NCBI GenBank assembly: GCA_016207645.1
Contig: JACQPH010000074.1
Span: forward strand, 1-54,478
DNA length: 54,478 bases
From: Elusimicrobiota bacterium
Lineage (GTDB): Bacteria; Elusimicrobiota; Elusimicrobia; Elusimicrobiales; UBA9959
Direction of reading: 5' to 3'
Part shown: positions 32,910 to 43,482 of the stretch, piece after piece
How positions within the stretch are numbered: the stretch's first letter is position 1
How the letters are laid out: each line of letters starts with the position of its first letter
Notes under the pieces: generated by a model
Told to the model about the DNA's origin: nothing
Databases searched by the model: none
The model's input: only the letters and a program-made list of their open reading frames with translations
Translations under genes and position numbers: made by a program

Positions 32910-33971
32910 ATGCAGAGAACACAGGAAATGACCAGCGTGCAGCCTGACTGGGAGAATTTCTATCCCCGTCCCGTCTCCGACAAGATCCCGTTCTTCTCCA
33001 GGGACGGCCGCGTCTACGACTGCCTGTTCGCCCAGCAGTTCAGCCGCGACCTGCTGACGCTCCTTTTCAGGACGGCCGACGCCCTGCGCGACGTCACGCA
33101 GAAGAAGGACGGGGCCGACCACGTGGGCTCGCTGCTCTCCGACAAGCGGGCCATGCTCTATTTCGTGCAGCCCTCCACCCGCACTTTCATGTCCTTCCTG
33201 AACGCCTGCCATATCCTGGGCGTCAGGACCTCCGAGATCCGCGACACCTCCACCTCCTCCGAGGTGAAGGGAGAGACCCCGGAGGACACGGTGCGCACTT
33301 TCTCCAGCTACGTGGACATGATCATCATGCGCCATCCCACCCCCGGCTTCGTCGAGAAAACGGCCTGGCTGATGAACCGCACCGGCCGCCCGGTGCCGAT
33401 ACTCAGCGGCGGCTCCGGCAAGGACCAGCACCCCACGCAGGCCCTGCTCGACGTCTACACGCTGCACCGCAGCTTCAACGGCGACATAGACGACAAGCAT
33501 ATCGTGATGGTGGGCGACCTCAAGCGCGGCCGCACGGTGCGCTCGCTCTCCTACCTAATGAAGAACTATAAAAAGATAAAGCTCTCCTTCGTCTCGCCCG
33601 CGGAATTCCGCATGGAAGCGGATATCCTGGAGTTCCTGAAACGGCACAATATCCCGTTCCAGGAGACCGAGGATTTCAAGGGCGTGATGAAGACCGCCGA
33701 CGCCATCTACATGACCCGCATCCAGGACGAGCACGACAAGGCCGGCGAGTCCAAAAGCGTGGACTATTCCCCCTTCTATTTCCGGAAAGAGAACCTGAGG
33801 GACATCAAAGATACCTGCGTGATCATGCACCCCCTGCCCCGCCGCCACGAGATAGAGGTTTCCGTGGACGACGACCCCCGCGCCGTTTTCTGGCGCCAGG
33901 AGCGCAACGGCATGTGGGCGCGCGCCGCGCTGATGGCCTATATCTTCGGTGTGGACGGGAAAATACGCTGA
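32910..33971 (+). CDS. pyrB: Aspartate carbamoyltransferase
   Basis: The 353-residue product belongs to the aspartate/ornithine carbamoyltransferases. Carbamoyl-phosphate site QPSTRTFMSF has STRT at 89-92; KDQHPTQALLDVYTL near 170-184 and HPLPRRHEI near 311-319 are the other active-site segments. The last motif with Arg-Arg fits aspartate carbamoyltransferase, which starts pyrimidine synthesis. It is longer than typical PyrB by an N-terminal extension of about 35 residues. A clear AAGGAG site precedes the ATG. Confidence 0.88.
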   Translation: MQRTQEMTSVQPDWENFYPRPVSDKIPFFSRDGRVYDCLFAQQFSRDLLTLLFRTADALRDVTQKKDGADHVGSLLSDKRAMLYFVQPSTRTFMSFLNACHILGVRTSEIRDTSTSSEVKGETPEDTVRTFSSYVDMIIMRHPTPGFVEKTAWLMNRTGRPVPILSGGSGKDQHPTQALLDVYTLHRSFNGDIDDKHIVMVGDLKRGRTVRSLSYLMKNYKKIKLSFVSPAEFRMEADILEFLKRHNIPFQETEDFKGVMKTADAIYMTRIQDEHDKAGESKSVDYSPFYFRKENLRDIKDTCVIMHPLPRRHEIEVSVDDDPRAVFWRQERNGMWARAALMAYIFGVDGKIR

Positions 33972-33974
33972 CGG

Positions 33975-34457
33975 TCAGGGAGCGGCCGGCGGCGGCTGCC
34001 CGGCGTCAGGGTCCGGCCGGGCTTTTTCCCGGGCCAGCGCCAGGGCGTTGATGAAAGTCTCGCCCTGGTTCAGGGGCGCTATCTCTATCTTCATGGACCG
34101 GCCGGAAGAAGCGCTTATCTCTATCACGTCGCCGATTAGGGACTCCTTCCGGTGCCGGATATCGTCCACCTCCGCCAGCGCGATGGCCTCCGTCCTGCCG
34201 TCCTTGTGGTAGATCACGCGCCTGGTGGTCAGTATGGCCGCCTCCGTCCCGTCCAGGCCCAGAGTGGCGTCGTAATACGCCACCAGGTCTTCGGACGGCT
34301 CCAGCATCCCCTTCTCGTTCAGGTAATCCAGCGCGTACTTCTCCATCTCGTTGCTCATCTTCACGCCCCCGGCGTCGCCCTGGTACATCAGCAGCACCAG
34401 GAACAAAGCCAGCACAGCGCAGCCGCCGCCGAGAAGCACCTGTTTTTTAACTGTCAT
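33975..34457 (-). CDS. Membrane-anchored PH-like domain protein
   Basis: The 160-residue product has an N-terminal membrane helix (about 7-25) followed by a domain with the strand pattern of bacterial PH-like proteins: LVAYYDATLGLDGTEAAILT, then RRVIYHKDGRTEAIALAEVD and MKIEIAP. A Pro-rich tail ends it. No function can be named. It converges on pyrB with only three bases between the stops. Confidence 0.6.
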   Translation of the reverse strand: MTVKKQVLLGGGCAVLALFLVLLMYQGDAGGVKMSNEMEKYALDYLNEKGMLEPSEDLVAYYDATLGLDGTEAAILTTRRVIYHKDGRTEAIALAEVDDIRHRKESLIGDVIEISASSGRSMKIEIAPLNQGETFINALALAREKARPDPDAGQPPPAAP

Positions 34458-34552
34458 ATCGTCCCTCCTGCCGGGCCGGCTTCCGCGTACCGCGCCACAG
34501 GGCAGTACCGGTATAATATCAAAAAGCGCCCCGCCCGCGGCGGCCGGGCGCG

Positions 34553-34587
34553 AAAAAACACCCCCCGGGTCCTCCGGAGGGTGTTCT
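34553..34587 (-). terminator. Intrinsic terminator of the large secreted-protein gene
   Basis: On the minus strand AACACCC pairs with GGGTGTT around a GC-rich inner part and is followed by six T residues. It starts about 20 bases past the stop of the gene at 34607. Confidence 0.75.
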
Positions 34588-34606
34588 TACCGCCATCCGT
34601 TCCTTT

Positions 34607-36898
34607 TTAGTCGCTCAGGATGGAGGGGTCGGCGAAGCGGTCGCGCAGTGAGTTGGCGCCGGCCAGGTGCTCGCTGTAGCCCGCCTGCAGGTTCTCGTTG
34701 TAGATATTGAAGGTGCTGGCGATGTTCTCCTCGCCCTTGATGCGCTTGTCCGTCTGCATATTGAGGCTGGCGTAGATATCCTTCACGTTCACCAGCTGTA
34801 TCATGATCTGCATCATCCCCTCGTAGCCCAGGCTGCTCTTGCCCTTGCCGGCCAGGACCCGGGAGAGCCGTTCGGATTTCTCTTTCTGGCCGGCGGTGTC
34901 GCGCACGCTGGCGATGTCGGAAACTATGGCGGCGACGTTGCGGCAGAAGTTGTCCACCACGCTGATGGGGTCGAACTGGTCGTCCGGGCGGTCATAGGAG
35001 GCCAGGAGCTTGCGGGCGGCCTTCCAGTCGTACTTGACCTTGCCCCCGGCGTCGATATTGAAAAGGTGCTGCACCTTGCTTACTATCTCGCGGTCGATGC
35101 CCTCCATCACGTTCAGTACCGCCTTCATTATCGCCATGGCCGGGGCGATCACGATATCGCGCACCGCCTCCTTGGTGAAGACGAGGGAGAAGGACATCAG
35201 GGCCGACTTGTATCTCTTGGCCATGACCATCGGGTCGCCGTTGGCGTCGGTGCCGGAGGGGTGCTCCTCCTCCGCCGTCAGCCTCGGGAAAAGGGCGTCC
35301 ACGTCTATGGTGAACCCGTTGTTGGTCCCGTCCCCCTGGGCGCCGGCGTACTTGAGGATCTCGTTCATGTTCCGCACCATCTCGCGGGCGTCGCGCTCGT
35401 CGTGCTTGATATAGCCCTCGTAGCGCTGGTAGACCACCGAGGCGTCGGACACCTTCCCTTCCTTGTCCTCGTAGTTCACCACGTAGAAGTTCTGGTTGGT
35501 GTTGTGCTTGAAGACCTTGCCGAGGAAAGGCACGTTGATATTGCTGACCGAGGTGTTCCTGGAGGCGTTATGCACGTGCAGCACCTGGTCGCCGCCGGAG
35601 ACCTGGTAGCGGTCGTAGCGCTGGCCGGAGCTGGACTCGCGGTGCAGCACTATCGGCAGCACGATGTTCATCGCGTGGGAGGTGCTGTTGAAGTGGTTGG
35701 AGCCCGCGAAGGTGGAATTGAGGCCGAGGCCTTCGGCGGCCACCTGGGAGACGCTGTCGAGGGCCTGCTGGCCGGCCGCGGTGTCGTCGAGGCTGGAGAA
35801 GTCGTTGAAGCGCACGCCCATCTCTATCAGGCGCTTGATGATGCTGAGGTCGCCTTTCAGGAAGTCCACCAGTTTGGCCACCTGCTCGGGTTTCTTCGTG
35901 TCTATGATGAACTCCAGCAGGATCTTCTGGCCCTTGGCGCGGCTGGCGGAGAGGCCGAGGCGCAGCGCTATATATTTATTGAATTCCTTGACCAGGGTCC
36001 TGTCGAGCTCCTTCATCAGGAAGTTCTCGGCCTCGGGCAGGCCTATCATGCCGGCGTCGAAAGAGGTGCCCACGGAGGCGCCGGCGCTCTTGACGACGAT
36101 GCGGTCCAGGCGGATGCGCAGGCGCAGCCTGCTGTCGTCCATCCTGAAAAGGGTGACGGAGGGCTTCAACTCCTTGGAGGCGCCCAGCGAGAAGCCTATG
36201 GAGAGCCAGGGCTGCACCGGGTAGCCGAGGCCGCCGCTCACGCCCATGCTGAGCCGGGCGGGGAACTTCCAGATCTCGTTCACCTTCATCTCGCCGATGC
36301 GCTTCTCGTTCACCGGCAGGATGGTCTTCACCCTGCGCAGGTCGGCCAGGTTCAGCAGGTTCTTGCAGTACATGGTCTCTTCGGTCTTGCGCACCACCAC
36401 CGACTTGCCCTCGAGGCCGCCGGAGAAGCCGATATTGAAGGAATTGCCGTTGACGTTGAAGATGTCGGTGAAGGTGTGGGCGGCGTTGAGCTTCACCCCG
36501 ACCTCGTCTATCACGGCTATCTTATTGTCGGGGAACTGCTTCATGTAGCGCTTGAACTTGCCTTCCACCCCGGCTATCTGCCCGATATCGAAGCCCGCGT
36601 CCAGCGGGATCTCCACGTCCTTGCAGATGTCGTCGAAAACGTCGGTTTTAAGGTCTTCCCAGAAATGCAGGAGTTCATTATTGCCGGTATTGGGCTTGGT
36701 GGGCTGGGCGTCCGGGGCTTTGGGGTCGGGGACCTCGGCCCCGCCGGAACGGAGGCCGGTCACCAGGTCGGCCAGCGAGCCCTTGTTGGAACCGTCTATG
36801 TAGGAGGAGAAGTCGCCGGCCGCCAGGGCCGGGGCCTGCAGTGCGCAGAGCAGCGAGAAGAAGACCATCAGGGTTTTGGAAGGATTATTATTCGTCAT
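34607..36898 (-). CDS. Large secreted protein of unknown function
   Basis: The 763-residue product has a signal peptide (about 1-27, ending ALAAGDF). The mature protein is mixed alpha/beta with few Cys residues and no membrane segment that I can see. A region near 130-300 has alternating patterns (GFSGGLEGKSVVV, RLSMGVSGGLGYPVQPWLSI) that resemble beta-strands of surface proteins, while the last 250 residues are helical. I recognise no family. It stands alone, divergent from the fibronectin-III giant, and has its own terminator. Confidence 0.7.
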   Translation of the reverse strand: MTNNNPSKTLMVFFSLLCALQAPALAAGDFSSYIDGSNKGSLADLVTGLRSGGAEVPDPKAPDAQPTKPNTGNNELLHFWEDLKTDVFDDICKDVEIPLDAGFDIGQIAGVEGKFKRYMKQFPDNKIAVIDEVGVKLNAAHTFTDIFNVNGNSFNIGFSGGLEGKSVVVRKTEETMYCKNLLNLADLRRVKTILPVNEKRIGEMKVNEIWKFPARLSMGVSGGLGYPVQPWLSIGFSLGASKELKPSVTLFRMDDSRLRLRIRLDRIVVKSAGASVGTSFDAGMIGLPEAENFLMKELDRTLVKEFNKYIALRLGLSASRAKGQKILLEFIIDTKKPEQVAKLVDFLKGDLSIIKRLIEMGVRFNDFSSLDDTAAGQQALDSVSQVAAEGLGLNSTFAGSNHFNSTSHAMNIVLPIVLHRESSSGQRYDRYQVSGGDQVLHVHNASRNTSVSNINVPFLGKVFKHNTNQNFYVVNYEDKEGKVSDASVVYQRYEGYIKHDERDAREMVRNMNEILKYAGAQGDGTNNGFTIDVDALFPRLTAEEEHPSGTDANGDPMVMAKRYKSALMSFSLVFTKEAVRDIVIAPAMAIMKAVLNVMEGIDREIVSKVQHLFNIDAGGKVKYDWKAARKLLASYDRPDDQFDPISVVDNFCRNVAAIVSDIASVRDTAGQKEKSERLSRVLAGKGKSSLGYEGMMQIMIQLVNVKDIYASLNMQTDKRIKGEENIASTFNIYNENLQAGYSEHLAGANSLRDRFADPSILSD

Positions 36899-37138
36899 TA
36901 CAGATAGTTTAACGTAAACAGCGCCGCGCCGGCAGAGGCCAAGGGCCCAAAACCGGGAAGTTTTAATGCCCAGGGGCCTGGGCCTGCCCGGGCCCGGAAA
37001 AGTAGGCCCTTAGGCCCGGTCCGGCCCTGTATCCAAGTTAACACGCGTTTATATACACAAATAAGTTTGCAAAGTGCTACAATCACCCTTACGTTAACAA
37101 CCGGGTGCCGGGTCTTTGCTATTCGCCGAGGTATACAG
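36899..37138. other. Divergent intergenic region
   Basis: This 240-base gap separates two divergent secreted-protein genes. It has several GGGCCC-type palindromes (around 36943-37000) and an AT-rich part before the right gene with TACAAT at 37076-37081 as a possible -10 box. No gene is seen. Confidence 0.4.
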
Positions 37139-40100
37139 ATGCCGTTCAAAAAATCGAGAGCCCTTTACCTTTTTTTGCCTCTGCTGCTGCTTTTCCCCTG
37201 GAACGCCCCGGCCGCCGGCCCGAGGGTCAACAAGGCCTCTCAAAGGAATCTCCGCCTTGCAAGCCCCGTCGCCGCCGTAGTCTCCGATCTGAGCGCCGCC
37301 GCCCTTTCCACCACCAGCATCCAGTGGTACTGGTCCACGGGGTCCTACACCGGCATAGACGGTTTCTACCTGTATTCCTCCAGCACCGCCGTAAAGATAA
37401 CCTTAAGCTCCTCCACCGCTCTCTACACGGACGCCGGGCTCGGCGCCGATACGGCGTACACCCGCTGGATAACCGCTTACCAGGGCGCCGACGAGGGCGC
37501 CGATTCGCAGCACATGCAGAAGTTCACTTACGCCCTGCCCCCGCCCGAGATCGCCATCTCCTCGGACGCCCCCGTCGCCGCGCCGACGGTCAACCCCCTC
37601 AACCTGCCCTGGGCCAGGCGCACCGACACCATCGTCTCCACCAGCGCCTACGCCGAGATACCGCCGGCGTACTGGTTCCCCAACCCGGTGCACGCCGGCG
37701 CTTACGCGATGGAATGCTCCACCGACGCCGGGGCTACCTATGTCCGCAACAGGACCTTCTTCGTGCCGTGGGAGACCTTCCCCGTCCTGAGCAACAAGCA
37801 TTACATGGTCAGGATGGGGGCCGTGAACGGCGACGACGAGCTGACCCCCGGCATCTACAGCGCCACCAGGACCTTCACCACCCCGCCCCTTACCCCCTCC
37901 AGCTTCACGGCGGTGGCCATCTCCTCCTTCTCCATCCAATGGCGCTGGGACAAGGACCTGTTCGCGGGGACCGGCATCACGGGGTTCAACGTGTACCATT
38001 CCACCCTCACGGCCGAAGATTCGCTCCCCGCCGTACGCGACCCGGGCGTGAGCCTGGCGGCCCTGGGGCCGAACACCAGCTACTGGACCGAGGTATACGT
38101 GGACAGCGACACGCTGGCGGCGAACTCGCGCCACACGCGCTGGCTCACGGCCGCGGGCTTCCTGGAGAGCGAAAAGGGCCCGGTCCGGCAGAAGTACACC
38201 TACGCCACGGCCCCGGCGACCACCACCGCGGTATGGCTGGACCCGGACCCGTACTGGATAGCCCACGTCGGGGAGGAGACGCTCTCTCTCCACTGGCCGA
38301 CCCAGGGAGCGTCCACCGCTATCTTCTCCGGAGATTGGCGCCCGGCCATAGCCAGCCAGTACCAGATAGACTATTCCACCACGGCCGGTTTCACGGTGGC
38401 CGTTTCATCGAAGATAACGGGCGGGCCGCCGCAAGCGGTGACGGGGCTGACGAACAACACCAAGTACGACCTCCGGATAGGGGCCATCAACGGCGACGGC
38501 GAGCAGACGCCGGAGAACGCCCAGAACCCTTTCGCCTACAGCCAGTTCTACAGAGTGATGACCCGCCCCGTCCCGCCGAACGACTTTGCCGGCAGCCCCT
38601 GGACGGATACGGCCATGAACTGCACCTGGTCCACCGCCGCCTACACCCACCCGGAATACATCGAAGGCTACATGATCGGGAAACGGAATCTCAACCCGGA
38701 CGGCTCCGTCTACTGGAACCCGCTGGACACCCTCACGGGCGCGGCCAGCAACCAGTACTACCTCGATTACCTGATGACCAACAGCACGCACACCCTCGAC
38801 ATCTGGGTGACCCAGCAGGACCCCGACTGGGTGGCGGGAAACCCCCATTTCGACGCGGTCCCCAAGCACTGGGAATACTACTACAACAACTACGGCAGCA
38901 ACGGGCGCACCGACGACGGCTACACCTTCGCCACGCCCCCGAACGACGTGGACTTCTCCACCAGGGCCCCGCACAGCCTGAGCCTGGCGTGGGAAGAACC
39001 GGAGGTGCCGGCCACGAAATACCGCGTCGAGCGCTCCACCACCCTGGGAGAGAAAGGCCCGTGGGTATTTATCGCCAGCGCCACCGGCAACAGCTACCTC
39101 GACGCCGGCCTCGACGTCTCGACCGCCGGCCTGACGGCTTTCACCACCTATACCTACCGCGTCGGGGCCGTCAACCTGCTGGGGATACAGACCCTCGACA
39201 TGTCCACGCACACCAGCGGCCACCGCAGGGACTACAGCTACGCGGAAAGCACCATGACCGTGCACGGCGCGCCCGCGCTGTACGCCGTGGCTACCGGCAC
39301 AACGTCCATTCGCTGGTGGTGGACCGACAGCTACTCCGGAGTGACGGGCTACAATCTTTACACCTCCACCGACGGCCTGCTGGCCGGCGGCCTGGGCGCC
39401 GGCGCGACCTATTACGACGAGGCGGGCCTTTCCGGCGCCAACGCCAGGTACTCGCGCCGCGCGCGCTCGGTCACCGCCTACGACGGCGAAGGCGATCACG
39501 GCGAGGCCTCCGCCTCGACGCTGGTCAACGCGCCGGCCTCGCTGGCCATAACCAGCACCGGCTCCTACAAGATGTCGCTGGGCTGGCCGGCCGGCGAGGG
39601 CGTCCGCTACAAGCTCGACCGTTCCACCGACGGGCTCAACTGGACCGGCCTGAAGTCCTGGAGCGACGTCCAGGTCTCCACCTCTCTCGAGGTGACAGGG
39701 CTGCGCTACGCCGCCACTTATTATTTCGCGGTCGGCGCCTACAACGACGACGGGGCGGTCTCCCTTTCCAGCGCCGTCACGTCCGGAGTCACCCTGCCGC
39801 TGCCTTCCATATATACGGCCGTCTTCGCGACCGACGCCGCGAAGAACGTAACGGCGCCGCTGCCGGGCGCGGGCCTGATAACCGTCACCATCCCGGCCGG
39901 CACGCCCGACGGCTTCTTCTGGCTAAGCACCAGCGCCGCGGCCGCGCCGGAGGACGTCTCCATCAACGACCTCAACGACGCCACGGCCAGGCTGACCGAC
40001 GCCATCCTTATCCCGGGGAACATAGTGGAACTTCACCTGTTCGACGTCTTCGGCAACGTTTCCACGGCGGCCCTGCCCTCCCCGGCCAGAGTGGCCATAA

Positions 40101-43100
40101 CCTATCCCGACGCCGCGGACGACGGGATCGTGGACGGGTCCCCGGTGAAGGCCGGAACCCTCAGGCTGTACGACCTGGATACGGCCGCCCTGCTCTGGAA
40201 CCGGCTGTCCAACTCGACCCTGAACGCCGGCGCGAAGACCGTCTACGCCGACATCCCGCATTTCTCCTTCTACGCGCTGGGCGGCGACGACGCGGCGGAT
40301 AATTTCAAGGGCGTCGCGCTTTCCACCGCCGGCATACAATGGAGGTGGCCCTCCGTCGCCGGCGTGGACGGTTATTATCTGTACTCTTCCAGCACCCCGG
40401 ACATAATCACCGTCAGCTCCACCGCGAGTTCCTATACCGATCTCGGGCTCAGGGTCAACAAGGCCTACACCCGGTGGCTGGCCCCCTACACCGGAGCCTC
40501 TACGGGCGCGGCGTCGCAGCAGATAACCAAATACACCCACGCCCTGCCGCCGGCCGCTTTCACGCTCAGCTCGGTCACGGCCGTCAGCGCCTACCTGGAA
40601 TGGAACTTCAGCACGGCCACGGCCTACGCCATCGAAGGCTCCACGGACGGCGGCGGGAGCTATTACCGCATCAGAGATTCCTTCGTGCCGTGGCAGACGG
40701 TGACGCTGCTGAGCAACAAGTCCTACCGTATAAGGATCGGCGCGATCAACGGGGACAACGAGCTGTCCCCCGGCTATTACAGCTCGGTCGCGGTCACCAC
40801 CACCGTACCGCTGGACATGACCATCGCTTCCGCCGTAGCCCTTTCCTCCTATACCATACAATGGCAGTGGTCCACCGGCACCATAGCCGCCACCGGCATA
40901 ACCGGCTACCGCATCTACTCCTCCACCGGCGGGGTGGTCTATTCCACCGGCTCCGTGGACGTCAGCTCCTGGACGGAAACTTATACGGACGGCGTTACCG
41001 CGAATTCCCTGCGCACGCGCTGGATAAAAGCGGTCGGCCTGCTTGAAAGCCCCGGGTATACCGGCTTCAGCAGGTATACCTACGCCATAGCGCCGTCCAC
41101 CTGCGGCGCCGCCTCCCCGGACTTTAAGAACGTCCAGACCGATTATGTGAACCTTGACTGGAAACCGCGCGTCGCGGCCTCCGAGGCCAGTAAATATATT
41201 ATCTATTACGCTACCGCCGGAGTGGCTGAAAGCTCGGCCAGTTTCAGCGTACCGTTGACGTCGTCCATCGTCTCCGGAGCGCCCTCCAAGGTAACCGGCC
41301 TGGCCGGGAATACAAAGCACGATTTCAGGATCGGGGCCATCAACGGCGACGACCAGCTTACCCCGGACGACGCCCTCAATCCCTTCGCCTACAGCGCGCG
41401 GTACAAGGTGATCACCAAGCCGGTGGTCCCCGAACATTCCTGCGAGGCGGTGACGGATAACAGCCTGAAATGGAAATGGTCTACCGGCACCCTCACCGAC
41501 GCCAGCACGACCTATCTGACCGGCTATTACTTCGCCATAGCCAGCAACACCGCCGCCCTGGGCGATTTCTGGCTGGAACTCGACTTTATCCCCGGCATAT
41601 CCGCCACTCAATACATATACGCCCCCGCTCCTCCCGCCGAACCCTACCTGCTTACCAACAGCTCGCATACGCGGGCCCTGGGCTTATATCAATCCTGGAG
41701 CCCGGATTGCTTCTCTTCCCCCGGCGACCCCGCCTGCTACTATTTTTTCCACAGCAACGCCGCCGGCTCCAGCTGCTCGACTTTCGCCACGCCGCCCAAT
41801 GACGTTGTTTTCGACACCGTCGCGGCGCGCAGCGTCGGCCTCTGGTGGAAGGAGCCCCAGATCCCGGCCACTCAATACGAGGTGAGGCGCTCCACCAGCG
41901 TCGGCGAGCAGGGGAACTGGGTTTTTTTGTCCAGCGTGACCGGCACCCATTACCAGGATACCGGGCTTACCCCGACCACCACCTACTCCTACCGCATCGG
42001 CGCCATCAACCGGGACGGCGTCCTGACCGCGGGTTTGGCGGCGGCCACCGACGGCAACCGGCGCGACTACAGCTTTGTCAGCAGCACCCTCACGAAGCAT
42101 ATAGCGCCCATACTGTCCGGTTACGCGACGAGCACCACCTCCGTCAACTGGTCCTGGACCGACCTCTCTCCCGGAGTGACGGTGCAGGCCTACAACCTTT
42201 ACACCTCCACCGAAGGCCTGGTCGCGGCCGGCCTCAGCGCGAACACGTCTTTCTACGTGGAGGTCGACCTGTCCAGCGCGAACGCGAGATACACGCGCTG
42301 GGTGCGCTCCGTGGCCTGGAACGGCGTAGGGGACTATACCGAGAAAGCCGTCTCGACGCTGGCCAACCCGCCGGGCGCGCCGGTCATGACCAGCTCCGGG
42401 GTGCATACCCTGTCGCTGGGCTGGACCGACAACGGCAGCAGCCGCTATAAACTGGCTCATTCGCTGGATAAGAACAACTGGACCGACCTGAAAAGCTGGA
42501 GCGATGTTCTTGTCTCCACCTGGTTCAACGACACCGGGCTGCGCTTCGCCTCCACCTATTATTACGCGGTCGGCGGCTATAATTACGACGGCATCCTTTC
42601 GGTCTCCAGCTCGGTCTCCGCGGCGTACATGACCCAGCCGCTGCCGGCAGCCTACACCGCGGTGTACACCACGGCCGCCGCGGCCCTGAACGTGACGGCG
42701 CCGCTGACGGAGCCGGGACTTGTGACGGTGACCGTGGCGATCCCGGCCGGTTCGCCCGACGGTTACTTCTCCGTCAGCACCAATGCGGCCGCGAGCCCCG
42801 TGGATATCTCCACGGCCAGCCTCGCCGCCGCCAAGACCAAGCTGACCAGCGCCGCCCTGCTGGACGGGTCCATAATCGAAATGCATATGTACGACGTTTC
42901 CGGCTCGCCGGTAGCGTCCGGCCTGACGGCCCCCGCCAGGATCACCATAACCTATACGGACGCCGGCGGCGACGACATCGTGGACGGCACCCAGTACCAG
43001 GTCACCTCGCTGAGGCTGTTCAACCTCGACACGGGCGCGCTGGTCTGGAACCAGCTGGCGAATTCCGCGTTGAACAAAGGGGCCAGGACCGTGTACGCCG

Positions 43101-43453
43101 ACGTGCCTCATTTCTCCTTCTACTCGCTCGGCAGCGTGACTTCGGCCGTCGGGACCATCGCGGACGCCTTCGCCTACCCGAACCCGTACAAGCCCGGCAG
43201 CGGCGGGGTTTTCGGCGAATCCGTGTACGGCGAAGGCATAGTCTTCGAATCCCTGCCCGCCCGGTCCAAAGTAAAGATCTACAACCTGGCCGGCGGCCTC
43301 GTGCGGGAACTGAGCGACGACGACGGGGACGGGCGCTGCCTGTGGGACGCCCGGAACAAGGACGGCGCGCGCGCCGCGTCCGGCGTCTACCTGTTCCTGG
43401 CCACGGGCCCGTCCGGCGGCAAAAAAAGCGGCAGGATAGCGATCATTAAATGA
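37139..43453 (+). CDS. Giant fibronectin-III surface protein with PNP-type C-terminal domain
   Basis: The 2104-residue product has a signal peptide (about 1-25) and many fibronectin-III-like domains with Trp-containing first strands (SIQWYWSTGSY, SIQWRWDKD) and YRVGAVN/RIGAINGD ends. The protein is a tandem duplication: residues about 50-1050 correspond to about 1054-2010, each unit ending with an IVDG region and TVYAD.PHFSFY. The last 90 residues (AFAYPNPYKPGSGG, VKIYNLAGGLVREL, ASGVYLFLA) form a FlgD-Ig/type IX-sorting-like domain. A GAGG site precedes ATG 37139. The PorV-like gene follows directly, suggesting outer-membrane secretion. Confidence 0.88.
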   Translation: MPFKKSRALYLFLPLLLLFPWNAPAAGPRVNKASQRNLRLASPVAAVVSDLSAAALSTTSIQWYWSTGSYTGIDGFYLYSSSTAVKITLSSSTALYTDAGLGADTAYTRWITAYQGADEGADSQHMQKFTYALPPPEIAISSDAPVAAPTVNPLNLPWARRTDTIVSTSAYAEIPPAYWFPNPVHAGAYAMECSTDAGATYVRNRTFFVPWETFPVLSNKHYMVRMGAVNGDDELTPGIYSATRTFTTPPLTPSSFTAVAISSFSIQWRWDKDLFAGTGITGFNVYHSTLTAEDSLPAVRDPGVSLAALGPNTSYWTEVYVDSDTLAANSRHTRWLTAAGFLESEKGPVRQKYTYATAPATTTAVWLDPDPYWIAHVGEETLSLHWPTQGASTAIFSGDWRPAIASQYQIDYSTTAGFTVAVSSKITGGPPQAVTGLTNNTKYDLRIGAINGDGEQTPENAQNPFAYSQFYRVMTRPVPPNDFAGSPWTDTAMNCTWSTAAYTHPEYIEGYMIGKRNLNPDGSVYWNPLDTLTGAASNQYYLDYLMTNSTHTLDIWVTQQDPDWVAGNPHFDAVPKHWEYYYNNYGSNGRTDDGYTFATPPNDVDFSTRAPHSLSLAWEEPEVPATKYRVERSTTLGEKGPWVFIASATGNSYLDAGLDVSTAGLTAFTTYTYRVGAVNLLGIQTLDMSTHTSGHRRDYSYAESTMTVHGAPALYAVATGTTSIRWWWTDSYSGVTGYNLYTSTDGLLAGGLGAGATYYDEAGLSGANARYSRRARSVTAYDGEGDHGEASASTLVNAPASLAITSTGSYKMSLGWPAGEGVRYKLDRSTDGLNWTGLKSWSDVQVSTSLEVTGLRYAATYYFAVGAYNDDGAVSLSSAVTSGVTLPLPSIYTAVFATDAAKNVTAPLPGAGLITVTIPAGTPDGFFWLSTSAAAAPEDVSINDLNDATARLTDAILIPGNIVELHLFDVFGNVSTAALPSPARVAITYPDAADDGIVDGSPVKAGTLRLYDLDTAALLWNRLSNSTLNAGAKTVYADIPHFSFYALGGDDAADNFKGVALSTAGIQWRWPSVAGVDGYYLYSSSTPDIITVSSTASSYTDLGLRVNKAYTRWLAPYTGASTGAASQQITKYTHALPPAAFTLSSVTAVSAYLEWNFSTATAYAIEGSTDGGGSYYRIRDSFVPWQTVTLLSNKSYRIRIGAINGDNELSPGYYSSVAVTTTVPLDMTIASAVALSSYTIQWQWSTGTIAATGITGYRIYSSTGGVVYSTGSVDVSSWTETYTDGVTANSLRTRWIKAVGLLESPGYTGFSRYTYAIAPSTCGAASPDFKNVQTDYVNLDWKPRVAASEASKYIIYYATAGVAESSASFSVPLTSSIVSGAPSKVTGLAGNTKHDFRIGAINGDDQLTPDDALNPFAYSARYKVITKPVVPEHSCEAVTDNSLKWKWSTGTLTDASTTYLTGYYFAIASNTAALGDFWLELDFIPGISATQYIYAPAPPAEPYLLTNSSHTRALGLYQSWSPDCFSSPGDPACYYFFHSNAAGSSCSTFATPPNDVVFDTVAARSVGLWWKEPQIPATQYEVRRSTSVGEQGNWVFLSSVTGTHYQDTGLTPTTTYSYRIGAINRDGVLTAGLAAATDGNRRDYSFVSSTLTKHIAPILSGYATSTTSVNWSWTDLSPGVTVQAYNLYTSTEGLVAAGLSANTSFYVEVDLSSANARYTRWVRSVAWNGVGDYTEKAVSTLANPPGAPVMTSSGVHTLSLGWTDNGSSRYKLAHSLDKNNWTDLKSWSDVLVSTWFNDTGLRFASTYYYAVGGYNYDGILSVSSSVSAAYMTQPLPAAYTAVYTTAAAALNVTAPLTEPGLVTVTVAIPAGSPDGYFSVSTNAAASPVDISTASLAAAKTKLTSAALLDGSIIEMHMYDVSGSPVASGLTAPARITITYTDAGGDDIVDGTQYQVTSLRLFNLDTGALVWNQLANSALNKGARTVYADVPHFSFYSLGSVTSAVGTIADAFAYPNPYKPGSGGVFGESVYGEGIVFESLPARSKVKIYNLAGGLVRELSDDDGDGRCLWDARNKDGARAASGVYLFLATGPSGGKKSGRIAIIK

Positions 43454-43482
43454 CCCGGCTTATTCTCCGGAGGAGCGGTCTT

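Noticed and set aside
34667-36907. Plus-strand frame of 746 codons opposite the large secreted protein
   Set aside because: Very long but Val/Leu/His-rich and without ribosome site; the minus-strand frame has a signal peptide, normal composition and a terminator.
36943-37010. Cluster of GGGCCC palindromes as a CRISPR array or origin
   Set aside because: No regular repeat-spacer pattern and no DnaA-type boxes; simple GC-rich intergenic sequence.
37105-43111. Long overlapping frames within the fibronectin-III gene, including a 1065-codon plus frame
   Set aside because: Arg/His/Pro-rich shadows caused by GC-rich repeated codons; the chosen frame has regular domain repeats.
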